DNA of 64,000 nucleotides, taken from contig JBEBIT010000010.1 of assembly GCA_040080215.1 (NCBI GenBank), forward strand, positions 1-64,000, written 5' to 3'. Position numbers and translations under genes: made by a program. Positions 52,183-60,136 of this stretch are shown one piece after another (within the stretch, counting starts at the first letter, position 1; every line of letters begins with the position of its first letter). The notes under the pieces were generated by a model. It did no database searches. It was not told the origin of the DNA and saw only the letters and a program-made list of their open reading frames with translations. This stretch comes from CAIUGU01 sp040080215 (lineage in GTDB: Bacteria > Pseudomonadota > Gammaproteobacteria > Steroidobacterales > Steroidobacteraceae).

Positions 52183-53436
52183 TCAGCTTCCGGCCAGCAT
52201 GTTCGCGAACAGCTGGCACAGGAGCGCCCCGACGATCGTCATCGAGAAGCCCCACGCGAGCAGCTGGTAGAACACGCGGCGCGACTGCGACTGATCGACC
52301 ACGGCGGCCACGCACAGCGCACCGATGGTGGACAGCGGCGACACATCCACGAGCGATGAACCGACGTTGATGCTGAGCGCGATGCCGAGCGGATTGCCGC
52401 CGCCCAGCTGCTCGACGACTCCGGGTACTGTTGGCAGGAATGCGGGAATCACGACCCCCGACGTGCTGCTGTAGGTGGAGATCACGCCGGTCACGAACGC
52501 GATCACGCCATTGATGCTGCCTGGACCCGCGATCGCCGCGATCATCTGCGTGAACAGGTCCATGCCGCCCTGCGACTCCAGGATCGCGATCAGCGTCGCC
52601 ATGCCCGTGACCATCAGGATGATGCCCCATGGAATGTGGCGCATCGCTTCGGCCTCGTCCGCCGCCCGCATCACCATGAGCAGCAGCGCAGCGGCAAACG
52701 CACTCAGGCCGACGTTCAATCCAAAGACGATCACGCCCACCAGCCACAGCATCAGCATCACGACAGTACGCAGTTGCGCGGGAGTCATCGGCGGGACGTC
52801 GACTACCACGTGCACCTCGTCGACGCCTGCCGGCTTGCGCAGCCTAAAGAAATAGAACAGGTAGGCGATGGCGGCCACGAAGGCGTGCGCGAGGAAATTG
52901 GCGAGCATCACCTTCCATTCATGCCCGCCGATGCCGGCAGCCGCCATCCGCGAATTGGCAATGATGCCGACGGCGCTGATCGGCGAGAAATTACCGGCGT
53001 TGCCGCCGTTCGCCACCATGAGCGCCGTCAGCATCGGCGGCAGGTTCACGCGTGCACCGATGACCATGGCCAGCGGCACGACCAGCGCAATCGCGGGCAC
53101 CGCGCCCGGACCCACCGTCGAGAACACGAACGTGAGTGCGAAGAACATCAGGGGCATCAGGTGCACGCTGCTGCCCACCAGACGGATGGAACGCTGGCTC
53201 AGTGCCTCGAACGTCTGGTTCACCTGCGCCACGGCAAACAGGAGCGTCACGCCGGTCAATGTGAGGAACAGCCCCGAGGGGAACCCGGCCAGCACCGCAT
53301 CCGGCTTCATCCCCGCGAGGTAGACGCCGATCAGCCAGGCGCACGCGATCGCGATCAGCCCGACATTGAGCCGGGAGAACATGGAAATGCCGATCGCGCC
53401 GAACAAGGCGATGACCGAGGCAACGGCTGCTGTCAT
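52183..53436 (-). CDS. Dicarboxylate-type carrier (MatC/SLC13-like)
   Basis: A 417-residue permease with about 12 helices. ANGGNAGNFSPISAVG and its internal repeat NVGSSLVDVSPLSTIG mark the two re-entrant, substrate-binding hairpins of the SLC13/ArsB superfamily, closest to the MatC-type dicarboxylate group. It is the last gene after pcaB-pcaD-pcaC on the minus strand, 67 bases from pcaC, so uptake of an aromatic or dicarboxylic acid of the beta-ketoadipate pathway is a reasonable guess. Confidence 0.8.
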   Translation of the reverse strand: MTAAVASVIALFGAIGISMFSRLNVGLIAIACAWLIGVYLAGMKPDAVLAGFPSGLFLTLTGVTLLFAVAQVNQTFEALSQRSIRLVGSSVHLMPLMFFALTFVFSTVGPGAVPAIALVVPLAMVIGARVNLPPMLTALMVANGGNAGNFSPISAVGIIANSRMAAAGIGGHEWKVMLANFLAHAFVAAIAYLFYFFRLRKPAGVDEVHVVVDVPPMTPAQLRTVVMLMLWLVGVIVFGLNVGLSAFAAALLLMVMRAADEAEAMRHIPWGIILMVTGMATLIAILESQGGMDLFTQMIAAIAGPGSINGVIAFVTGVISTYSSTSGVVIPAFLPTVPGVVEQLGGGNPLGIALSINVGSSLVDVSPLSTIGALCVAAVVDQSQSRRVFYQLLAWGFSMTIVGALLCQLFANMLAGS

Positions 53437-53503
53437 GTGGGGGTTCCCTTGAGGTGGCCTGTCCGCTACGGCGGCAGGACCTTGATCGTTACCGGGCTGA
53501 TCG

Positions 53504-53884
53504 TTATTGGGCGGCTTCGCCGAACACTTCGTCGGCGAGATGGAAAGCGCTGTTGGCGGCCGGCACTCCGCAGTAGATCGCGGCCTGCATCAGTGCCTCC
53601 TTGATCTCGTCCTGCGTGACGCCGCTGTTGCGCGCGGCTTTCAGGTGCATCTTGAGCTCGTCTGCCCGGTTGAGGGCAATCAACATCACGATGGTGAGCA
53701 GGCTGCGCGTATGGCGCGGCAGGCCGGGGCGCGTCCAGATGGTGCCCCACGCGTATTCGGTGATGAGCTGCTGGAATTCGGTATTCATCGGCGTGCGCTT
53801 CGCGAGCGACCGGTCCACATGGGCATCGCCCAGCACCTGCCGCCGCACCACCATGCCCGCCGTGTAGCGTTCGCTCTCGCTCAT
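53504..53884 (-). CDS. pcaC: 4-carboxymuconolactone decarboxylase
   Basis: A 126-residue carboxymuconolactone decarboxylase (AhpD-like helical fold): LITEYAWGTIWTRPGLPRHTRSLLTI and ARNSGVTQDEIKEALMQAAIYCG are family landmarks. It decarboxylates gamma-carboxymuconolactone to the enol-lactone used by PcaD. Starts 3 bases after the pcaD stop in the order pcaB-pcaD-pcaC. Part of the protocatechuate branch with pcaHG at 63 kb. Confidence 0.95.
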   Translation of the reverse strand: MSESERYTAGMVVRRQVLGDAHVDRSLAKRTPMNTEFQQLITEYAWGTIWTRPGLPRHTRSLLTIVMLIALNRADELKMHLKAARNSGVTQDEIKEALMQAAIYCGVPAANSAFHLADEVFGEAAQ

Positions 53885-53887
53885 GAG

Positions 53888-54667
53888 TCATGCCTCCAGG
53901 AAGTTGACGAGCGCGGCCGTGAAGCCGGTCGCGGACTCGATGTTCGACAGGTGCGATGCCGGCAACTCGACGAGTCGCGCACCAGGTACGCGATCGACGA
54001 TGAAGCGGCCGTCGGCAACGGTAGTCACCGGATCGGAAGTGCCGCCGATGTACAGCAGCGGTGTTGCGATGGAGGCAACGCTGTCGCGAAAGTCGGCATC
54101 GCGCACGGCCGCGCAACTGGCCGCATAGCCCTGCGGGTTGGCGGCGAGCAGCCCCTCGCGAATCGGCTCGGCGAGCTCGGGCGCGCGCTTCACGAACGCC
54201 TCCGTAAACCAGCGGCCGTACGCGGCGGCCGCTATTTCCGGCATGCCGCGAGCTTCGACTGTGGCGATGCGTGCATTCCAGACCTCGGCCGTGCCGACGC
54301 GGGCCGCCGTGTTCGCGATGACCAGCTTGTGGAGGCGCTGCCCTGCGTGAATGCCCAGCCATTGACCGATCAACCCGCCCATCGACAGGCCGCAGAAGTG
54401 GAATCGTTCGATGCCGAGTGCGTCGGCGAGCGCAAGACAATCGCAACCCAGCAAGTCGATGGAATACGGACCCGGCGTGACTTCGGAATCGCCCTGGCCA
54501 CGCGCGTCGTAGCGAAGTACACGAAAGCGATCGCGTAACGCGGCAGCCTGCGCATCCCACATCGACAGGCGGGTGCCCAGCGAATTCGAGAACAGGATGA
54601 CCGGCGCCGCCTCCGGACCCTCGAGGCTGTAGTGGACGCGATGGCCATTGGCAACGACGAACGGCAT
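53888..54667 (-). CDS. pcaD: 3-oxoadipate enol-lactonase
   Basis: A 259-residue alpha/beta hydrolase converting beta-ketoadipate enol-lactone to beta-ketoadipate. SNSLGTRLSMWD near the N-terminus, RYDARGQGDS, nucleophile elbow GLSMGG, aspartate in GTSDPVTT and histidine in ASHLSNIE all match PcaD. Start ATG 54667 gives the normal N-terminus MPFVVANGHRVHY; the frame is open further back within pcaB. Stop and start codons are 3-4 bases apart on both sides, so it is translationally linked with pcaB and pcaC. Confidence 0.95.
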   Translation of the reverse strand: MPFVVANGHRVHYSLEGPEAAPVILFSNSLGTRLSMWDAQAAALRDRFRVLRYDARGQGDSEVTPGPYSIDLLGCDCLALADALGIERFHFCGLSMGGLIGQWLGIHAGQRLHKLVIANTAARVGTAEVWNARIATVEARGMPEIAAAAYGRWFTEAFVKRAPELAEPIREGLLAANPQGYAASCAAVRDADFRDSVASIATPLLYIGGTSDPVTTVADGRFIVDRVPGARLVELPASHLSNIESATGFTAALVNFLEA

Positions 54668-54671
54668 GACT

Positions 54672-56012
54672 TCAGCCCCGGCCCGCCGCGGCGAGCACGC
54701 GATCGATGAACCCTTGCGTCGACCCGAGCGCCTGCGCCGGATCGAACACTGCATCCAGGTCTGTGGCAGCGAGCACGGCCATGACCTTTGTATCGGCGGC
54801 CAGCGTTTCCTTGAGGCTCTTCCCCGTCGCGACGGCACGCTGGCACGCGAGCGTCGTCAGTTCGTGGGCCGCATGCTTGCCCAGCTTCTCAGCCAGCCGG
54901 AACGTGACCCGTTCGGCGTAGAGCAGTCCCTGCGACAGATCGAGATTGCGGAGCATGCGTGCGGTATCCACTTCAAGGCCCGACAGCACCTGCGTCATCG
55001 CGCCAAGGCTACCCGCCGTCAGCGTGAAGATCTCGGGGAGCGTTTCCCATTCGGCCGGCCAGTTCCCGAGACCGCGCTCGTGCTCCTGCGGCTGCGCTGC
55101 GAACAGCGTCGCCACGAGACCAGGGATGCGCACGCTGGCCGAGATGGCAATCGAGCAGCCGACGGGGTTGCGCTTGTGCGGCATCGTTGATGACCCGCCG
55201 CGTCCTTCTTCTGCCGGTTCGAACACTTCGCCCACTTCGGTCTGGCTCATGAGCGAGATGTCGCGCGCGATCTTGCCCAGCGAGCCCGCAAGCAGTGCGA
55301 CCACGCTACCCGCCTCCACGATGCGATCGCGGCTCGAGTGCCAGGGAATCTCGGGCACCGACAGTCCGAGTTCAGCACCGAGTGCCTGCGCGACGTCGAG
55401 GCCCCGCGAATCCAGCGACGCGAGTGTTCCTGCCGCGCCGCCGAACTGCAGTACGCCGAGACGGGGCAGCACTTCACGCAGCCGCGATCGGCAACGCAGG
55501 ATCGCATCCAGCCAGACGGCTGCCTTGTAGCCGAACGTGACGGGAACCGCCTGCTGCAGCCAGGTTCGGCCAGGAAGGATCGAGTTCCGGTGTTCGCGAA
55601 CGATACCCACGAGCACCGTCACGAGTTCATTCAGGCGGGAATTGAGGAGATGAAAGGCTTCCCGCTGCTGCAGCACGAGGCCCGTGTCCATGACGTCCTG
55701 GCTGGTGGCACCCCAGTGAACCCAACGCGCGGCCTCTGCGTCTACAGCGGCCACCCGTTGCGTCAACAGTTTGACCAGCGGGATGGCGGGATTGCCGGCT
55801 TTCGCCGACGCGACCCCAATCGCGTTCAGGTCGAACGCGGTCGCGTCGCAGTGCTTCGCAATGACGGGCGCGGCGGCCGCGGGGATGACGCCGCAACGGG
55901 CCTCGGCCCTTGCGAGCGCCGCCTCGAAATCGAGCATGCGTTGCAGGCGCGAGCGGTCGCTGAAAAGCGCCTGCATGCGCGCGTCGCGGAAGAGTGGATC
56001 GAGTAGTGACAA
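54672..56012 (-). CDS. pcaB: 3-carboxy-cis,cis-muconate cycloisomerase
   Basis: A 446-residue member of the fumarase/aspartase superfamily. The signature loop GSSTMPHKRNPVGC is exact. Other landmarks: VHWGATSQDVMDTGLVLQ and GGAAGTLASL. It cycloisomerises beta-carboxymuconate to gamma-carboxymuconolactone. First gene of the pcaB-pcaD-pcaC-carrier operon. A 181-base gap separates it from the phosphatase-like gene upstream on the same strand. Confidence 0.96.
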   Translation of the reverse strand: MSLLDPLFRDARMQALFSDRSRLQRMLDFEAALARAEARCGVIPAAAAPVIAKHCDATAFDLNAIGVASAKAGNPAIPLVKLLTQRVAAVDAEAARWVHWGATSQDVMDTGLVLQQREAFHLLNSRLNELVTVLVGIVREHRNSILPGRTWLQQAVPVTFGYKAAVWLDAILRCRSRLREVLPRLGVLQFGGAAGTLASLDSRGLDVAQALGAELGLSVPEIPWHSSRDRIVEAGSVVALLAGSLGKIARDISLMSQTEVGEVFEPAEEGRGGSSTMPHKRNPVGCSIAISASVRIPGLVATLFAAQPQEHERGLGNWPAEWETLPEIFTLTAGSLGAMTQVLSGLEVDTARMLRNLDLSQGLLYAERVTFRLAEKLGKHAAHELTTLACQRAVATGKSLKETLAADTKVMAVLAATDLDAVFDPAQALGSTQGFIDRVLAAAGRG

Positions 56013-56193
56013 GCTTCTTTTCCCTGATTGCCTGACGCGACCGGCAGCAGATGGGGTGCCGCATCGTAGCAGAGCATTGCAGGCGTTACCGCCCGCCGAC
56101 GACAGGTCTGCTGGCTAGCCGCTCGCGGGAATCAAGCACCGGGGCGGCCTCTTCGGCGGCCGCATGCCGGTGGTGTCGGCGGGAATCCGCGTT

Positions 56194-56730
56194 TCAGTCG
56201 TGTCCCGCCTTGATCCGCTCGATGACCGTGGGTTGCAGGCCTGTCACACCTGAGGCGACGCCCAGCGCCAGCGCGGACTCGTCATCTGCCCCCTTGAGTT
56301 TGGCGCGCAGCGCCAACAGCGCGCCGGCCCGATTGCCGCTGGCGCAGTGCAGGAGGACCGGTCCCTTGGCTTCGGCGAGCAGCTTGTCGAGCGCGGCCGC
56401 GTTGGCGTAGCTGATGTCCTTGGCGCCACTGACCGGCAGCGTCACGTAGCGCATGCCGAGCTTCTCGACAATCACCCTCTCGTCCATGCCGTGGTCTTCG
56501 CTCGCCGGGCGCAGATCGATCACCGTCTTGAACCCTTCGGTCGCGGCGGCAGTGAGTTGCTCGGCGGTCGGTTGGCCGGCCGACGTGATGCCTTCGAGCG
56601 GATCCTTGCGATTGGGCAGCGTCGCGGTCTGGGCGAGCGCGAGACCGGCAGAGCAGAGGGCCACGATGAAACCTGCGACGAGGGAATGCGGGCGTACCCG
56701 GTTTGATGCGCGGCTGGCGATGGATGACAT
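56194..56730 (-). CDS. Exported phosphatase-fold protein (BLH/DUF442-like)
   Basis: A 178-residue protein with a signal peptide (ending near LALAQ) and a dual-specificity phosphatase-like domain. The active loop is HCASGNRAG, a CX4R variant as in Blh (beta-lactamase hydrolase-like) proteins. ITSAGQPTAEQL near the start and VIDLRPASEDHG are typical of the group. In other bacteria Blh-type domains are tied to sulfide or persulfide metabolism, which fits the sulfur genes at 57-61 kb (inference). Start ATG 56730 after GAGGACGTC. Confidence 0.82.
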   Translation of the reverse strand: MSSIASRASNRVRPHSLVAGFIVALCSAGLALAQTATLPNRKDPLEGITSAGQPTAEQLTAAATEGFKTVIDLRPASEDHGMDERVIVEKLGMRYVTLPVSGAKDISYANAAALDKLLAEAKGPVLLHCASGNRAGALLALRAKLKGADDESALALGVASGVTGLQPTVIERIKAGHD

Positions 56731-56820
56731 GACGTCCTCGGTGATCTGGCGAGTCGTGAACGGGCGAGCTATTGTGTCACCCGGACCTGACGTTGCAAAC
56801 ACTCTTGTGGGGATGAACCT

Positions 56821-57510
56821 ATGACCGACGAATCCGGGAAGCCCATCGCCCGCCGCGCCATCGTGACTGCACTCGGCTCCGGCGCCGTCGCGCTCGGCGC
56901 GTTCTCGACAGCGCCGGCAGCATCGGCCCAAAGCACGGGGTGGCGGCCCGCCATGGAAGCCCAGGATGAATGGATGGAGCTCCCCGGGCGCCACCGGATG
57001 GTGTTCGACTCGATTTCTGCGGGCGGCCTCGGCCAGGCGCTGGTCTTCGCGAACAACGTCATCGAAGAGAATCGACGTGCCTATGACCTCGACCCGTCGC
57101 AGCAGGCGATCATCATGATCGTGCGCCACGCCGCGACGATGTTCGGCTACGACGATGCACTCTGGGCGAAGTATGGCGAGGCCTTCACCAAGAGAGCCGC
57201 GTTGCTCGATCCAAGGACCAAGGCTGCGCCTGTCCGCAATCTCTACAATGCGACGGGGTACGGACAAGAGCTTGCCAATGGCGGGGTCACCTTCGCGAGC
57301 CTCGCCGCCCAGGGCGTGCATTTCGCAGTCTGCGGCCGATCGACCCGCGGGATGATCCAGGGCATGGTTGCGGATACGAAGCTGAAGGCCGAGGACCTCT
57401 TCGAGGAATTCAAGGCCCACCTGCTGCCGAACGGGCACATCGTCCCGGCAGGCATCGTTGCGTTGAACCGCACCCAGGAACGCGGGTACGCGGTCGCCTA
57501 CACGGGATAG
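56821..57510 (+). CDS. Tat-exported DsrE-like protein
   Basis: A 229-residue protein with an N-terminal twin-arginine-type leader (IARRAIVTALGSGAVAL) cleaved near ASAQ. The C-terminal half has a DsrE-like fold with a single conserved-looking cysteine in GVHFAVCGRSTRGM, comparable to VDFRVCGQAV of the protein at 59065. DsrE/TusD-type proteins carry sulfur as persulfide; an exported version is unusual. It converges with the tetraheme cytochrome gene, stop codons 3 bases apart. ATG 56821; the promoter is shared with the divergent phosphatase-fold gene. Confidence 0.75.
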   Translation: MTDESGKPIARRAIVTALGSGAVALGAFSTAPAASAQSTGWRPAMEAQDEWMELPGRHRMVFDSISAGGLGQALVFANNVIEENRRAYDLDPSQQAIIMIVRHAATMFGYDDALWAKYGEAFTKRAALLDPRTKAAPVRNLYNATGYGQELANGGVTFASLAAQGVHFAVCGRSTRGMIQGMVADTKLKAEDLFEEFKAHLLPNGHIVPAGIVALNRTQERGYAVAYTG

Positions 57511-57513
57511 CGC

Positions 57514-59040
57514 CTACTTCCCGCCGAGCATCACTCCATCCGGCGCCGTGCCGTAAAATTCGTGGGCGTGATTCTTGTGGTAGAGCTCGTGCGTCTTTTC
57601 CACGCTCTCGGTAAAACGCGGATCCTGCGGGCGCGGCTGGCTGTTGAGCCAGGCGGCCACATCCCACGCCTGCTGCACCGTCAGCGTTCCGGGCGCGCCG
57701 TAAGGCATGTTCGAAAAGACGAACGCAGCGGCATTCTCCACGGTGTGCATGCCGGCTCCCCAGTTATAGGACTGCGGGCCCCATAGGGGCGGCATCACCT
57801 GCGCTCCCGCGACGACGCGCCCCTGACCGTCTGCACCATGGCAAAGCGCACAGTTGTCGGCGTACACCGCTTTGCCGCGCTGTCGGTCCGGCGCAGCGGC
57901 AGGCGCAGCCAGTTCCGGATAGCCCGCGGCCTTGGGCTGGATGCCGATAGGCAGCCCGGTGGCGAGCCACCCCATGTAAGTCATCAGCGCGACCATCTCT
58001 TCGCTATCCGCAGGCGGCGGCGTGCCGTTCTGGCTGTAGCGGAAGCATCCTTCGATGCGGATCGCGAGCGAGTTCACCAGACGGTCTTTGGGACGGTATT
58101 GCGGATAGACCGGCACCGCAGCCCACACCGGGCCGGACACAGGATTGCGGCCCCGGTCAGTGTGGCAATTGCGGCAGCTCAGCGAATTGCCCGCGTACTT
58201 CGGGGCGTATTTCGCCGTGTCGGTGAAAATGCGCTCGCCAAGCAGGACTGCAGCCGCATCCTCGGCGCGCGCAGGCAGGGCGTAATCCGGTGGCGGTTCG
58301 AACGCATCCGGATTCTGCGCATGCGGCTGCCAATCGCCGCGCGCACCGCGAGATGCAGTGGCTGCCTCGCCTTCGCGAAGGGACGCCGCATAGGTTGCCG
58401 CGGCATTGATCTCTGCAGCATCGAGTCGAGAAGCGATCTTGCCCATGACGCCAAGTGGCCCTGCCGGGCGCTTGCCATTGCGATACGCATTGAGCTGCGC
58501 CACAAGGTACGCCTGCGGCTGCCCGGCGATTCCCGGAATGGCCGGTCCGCCCCCCAGCAGCGACGGTCCGTGACAGTCGCGACATGCGGGCATGCCGTCC
58601 GACCACTTGCCGGTCGCCACGAGCCGCGCACCCGCCGCGAGCACCTCGGCCGAGGCCGCGGGCGGGGGCAGGTACGGCGCGGAAAGCGTCGCAACGTAGT
58701 CCGCCACGGCCTGCATCTGCCGGGTTCCCAGCGGCTTGGCGAGGGGTGACATGACGTCGTTCGGCCTTCCGCCGTCGCGATACGCGGCCAGCTGCGCAAG
58801 CACGTATTGCGAGGGCAGCCCGGCCAGGCGCGGAAACTCTGCCAGCCCTTCGCCTTTCGTTCCGTGGCATGCCACGCAGGGTGCGACCTTGCCCGCAACG
58901 CCCTGCGTATAGATCCGCGCACCGGCATCACTCTGCGCATGAGCGCAGCTGATGGTGCCGAGCCACAGAAGGGCCGCTGCGACTTGCTTGAGCTGCTTGA
59001 GCCCGAGGAAGGAATTTCTCATGTTGTCGGAACGCGGCAT
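57514..59040 (-). CDS. Periplasmic tetraheme cytochrome c
   Basis: 508 residues with four CxxCH sites: C55-H59 (CVACH), C153-H157 (CRDCH), C289-H293 (CRNCH) and C397-H401 (CALCH). The first two form a cytochrome c4-like pair (GEGLAEFPRLAG and GPAIPGIAGQ, each followed by a Met-containing region). The last two, with GRNPVSGPVWAAVPVYPQYR and SLAIRIEGCFRYSQNG, resemble the diheme thiosulfate dehydrogenase (TsdA) group; Cys332 could be the unusual heme ligand known there. Signal peptide ends near CAHAQ. Start ATG 59040 after GAGG. It is the last gene of the soxC operon. Confidence 0.85.
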   Translation of the reverse strand: MPRSDNMRNSFLGLKQLKQVAAALLWLGTISCAHAQSDAGARIYTQGVAGKVAPCVACHGTKGEGLAEFPRLAGLPSQYVLAQLAAYRDGGRPNDVMSPLAKPLGTRQMQAVADYVATLSAPYLPPPAASAEVLAAGARLVATGKWSDGMPACRDCHGPSLLGGGPAIPGIAGQPQAYLVAQLNAYRNGKRPAGPLGVMGKIASRLDAAEINAAATYAASLREGEAATASRGARGDWQPHAQNPDAFEPPPDYALPARAEDAAAVLLGERIFTDTAKYAPKYAGNSLSCRNCHTDRGRNPVSGPVWAAVPVYPQYRPKDRLVNSLAIRIEGCFRYSQNGTPPPADSEEMVALMTYMGWLATGLPIGIQPKAAGYPELAAPAAAPDRQRGKAVYADNCALCHGADGQGRVVAGAQVMPPLWGPQSYNWGAGMHTVENAAAFVFSNMPYGAPGTLTVQQAWDVAAWLNSQPRPQDPRFTESVEKTHELYHKNHAHEFYGTAPDGVMLGGK

Positions 59041-59064
59041 GGCGCCGCCTCGAGCAAGGCGCAG

Positions 59065-59607
59065 CTATGGCTTGATGAAGATATAGCCCTGCTGCTGCAA
59101 GGCGATGATCGTGGTGAGCGCCCACAGGTCGAGCTCCACCTCGGGCAGGATGTCCTTCGGGTCGATCTTGCGACCGAGCACTGCCTGCCCGCACACCCGG
59201 AAATCCACGCCAGCCTTGGCGAGCGCCTGGATCATGGCGAGGTTCGGGTTGGCCTGTCCGTCATGCTTCGCCTTGTACGCGGCGGCATTCATGATGTAGT
59301 CGGTCGCGCCCTGGTGAAAGATCACCGCCACCTTGCGATTTGCCGCGGGCACGCCGGTCTTGGCGAGCGTGTTCACGTAGCGCGCCACCGCCTGGAGCAT
59401 CGGGTGCACCTCGGTGGGCTTTCCTTCGGAATCCATGTCGAACAACACCTTGTGCACGATGCCGGGATTCGGCATCTCCTTGGCACCCGGGACGTCGCGA
59501 GCCGCGTCGACTCCGGGAACAGGCAGTGCCTGGGCGCTGGCGGGGGCTGCATTCGACAGGAGTGCAAGGCCGGCAACCACGGCGAACACGGTCTTGATCA
59601 GTGCCAT
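59065..59607 (-). CDS. Exported DsrE-family protein
   Basis: A 180-residue DsrE-like protein with a signal peptide cleaved near ASAQA. Core: KVLFDMDSEGKPTEVHPMLQ, VIFHQGATDYIMN, LAKAGVDFRVCGQAVLGR; the cysteine in VCGQ is the candidate persulfide carrier. It starts 1 base after the cytochrome c gene and is followed 24 bases later by the tetraheme cytochrome. A periplasmic sulfur-carrier or scavenging role beside the sulfite dehydrogenase is plausible but unproved. Confidence 0.82.
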   Translation of the reverse strand: MALIKTVFAVVAGLALLSNAAPASAQALPVPGVDAARDVPGAKEMPNPGIVHKVLFDMDSEGKPTEVHPMLQAVARYVNTLAKTGVPAANRKVAVIFHQGATDYIMNAAAYKAKHDGQANPNLAMIQALAKAGVDFRVCGQAVLGRKIDPKDILPEVELDLWALTTIIALQQQGYIFIKP

Positions 59608-59608
59608 G

Positions 59609-60136
59609 TTATTTCTCAGGATACTTGACGATGAAGCCGCCCTGGTTCGGCATCTTCACCTTGGCGAGCGTCTTGGCGTTCATGACGTCGCGCTCCTTGA
59701 TGACACCGTTCAGCGACAGCAGGTACGCCGTCAGCGAATACACCTCGTCGTTCGTCAGCGATTGCGGCGCCACGAGCGGCATCGCACGACGGATGTAGTC
59801 GAACACCGTGCTGGCATACGGCCAGAAGCTGCCGATCGTCTTGATGGGAGCGGCGCTCGTCAGCGTCCCCTGTCCGCCCACGAGGCGATCGAACGGCTGG
59901 CCCTTGCCTTCCTCGTTGTGGCAGACGACGCACTTCTCGGCAAAGATCACCTTGCCGGTTACCGCGTTGCCGGATCCGGCAGGCAGGCCGCGACCATCGG
60001 GCTGGATGCTCAGGTCCCACGCCGCCATCTCTGCGGGCGTGATGGGCGTGCCGAGCTGCGGACTTTCCGCGGCGAATACCGGCAGTGCTGCAAGCAGCAG
60101 TGCCCCGACAAGGAGCGCGCGATCAGGCGTGGACAT
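59609..60136 (-). CDS. Monoheme cytochrome c, electron acceptor of the SoxC-like enzyme
   Basis: A 175-residue periplasmic cytochrome with signal peptide (ending VFAAES) and one CVVCH heme site near residue 69; axial methionine probably in RAMPLVAP. It overlaps the end of the soxC-like gene by 14 bases with its ribosome site GAGGTGACC inside that gene, the classic arrangement of sulfite dehydrogenase plus cytochrome (SoxCD or SorAB). It is shorter than the diheme SoxD, hence nearer to SorB-like size with an extra C-terminal region. Confidence 0.88.
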   Translation of the reverse strand: MSTPDRALLVGALLLAALPVFAAESPQLGTPITPAEMAAWDLSIQPDGRGLPAGSGNAVTGKVIFAEKCVVCHNEEGKGQPFDRLVGGQGTLTSAAPIKTIGSFWPYASTVFDYIRRAMPLVAPQSLTNDEVYSLTAYLLSLNGVIKERDVMNAKTLAKVKMPNQGGFIVKYPEK

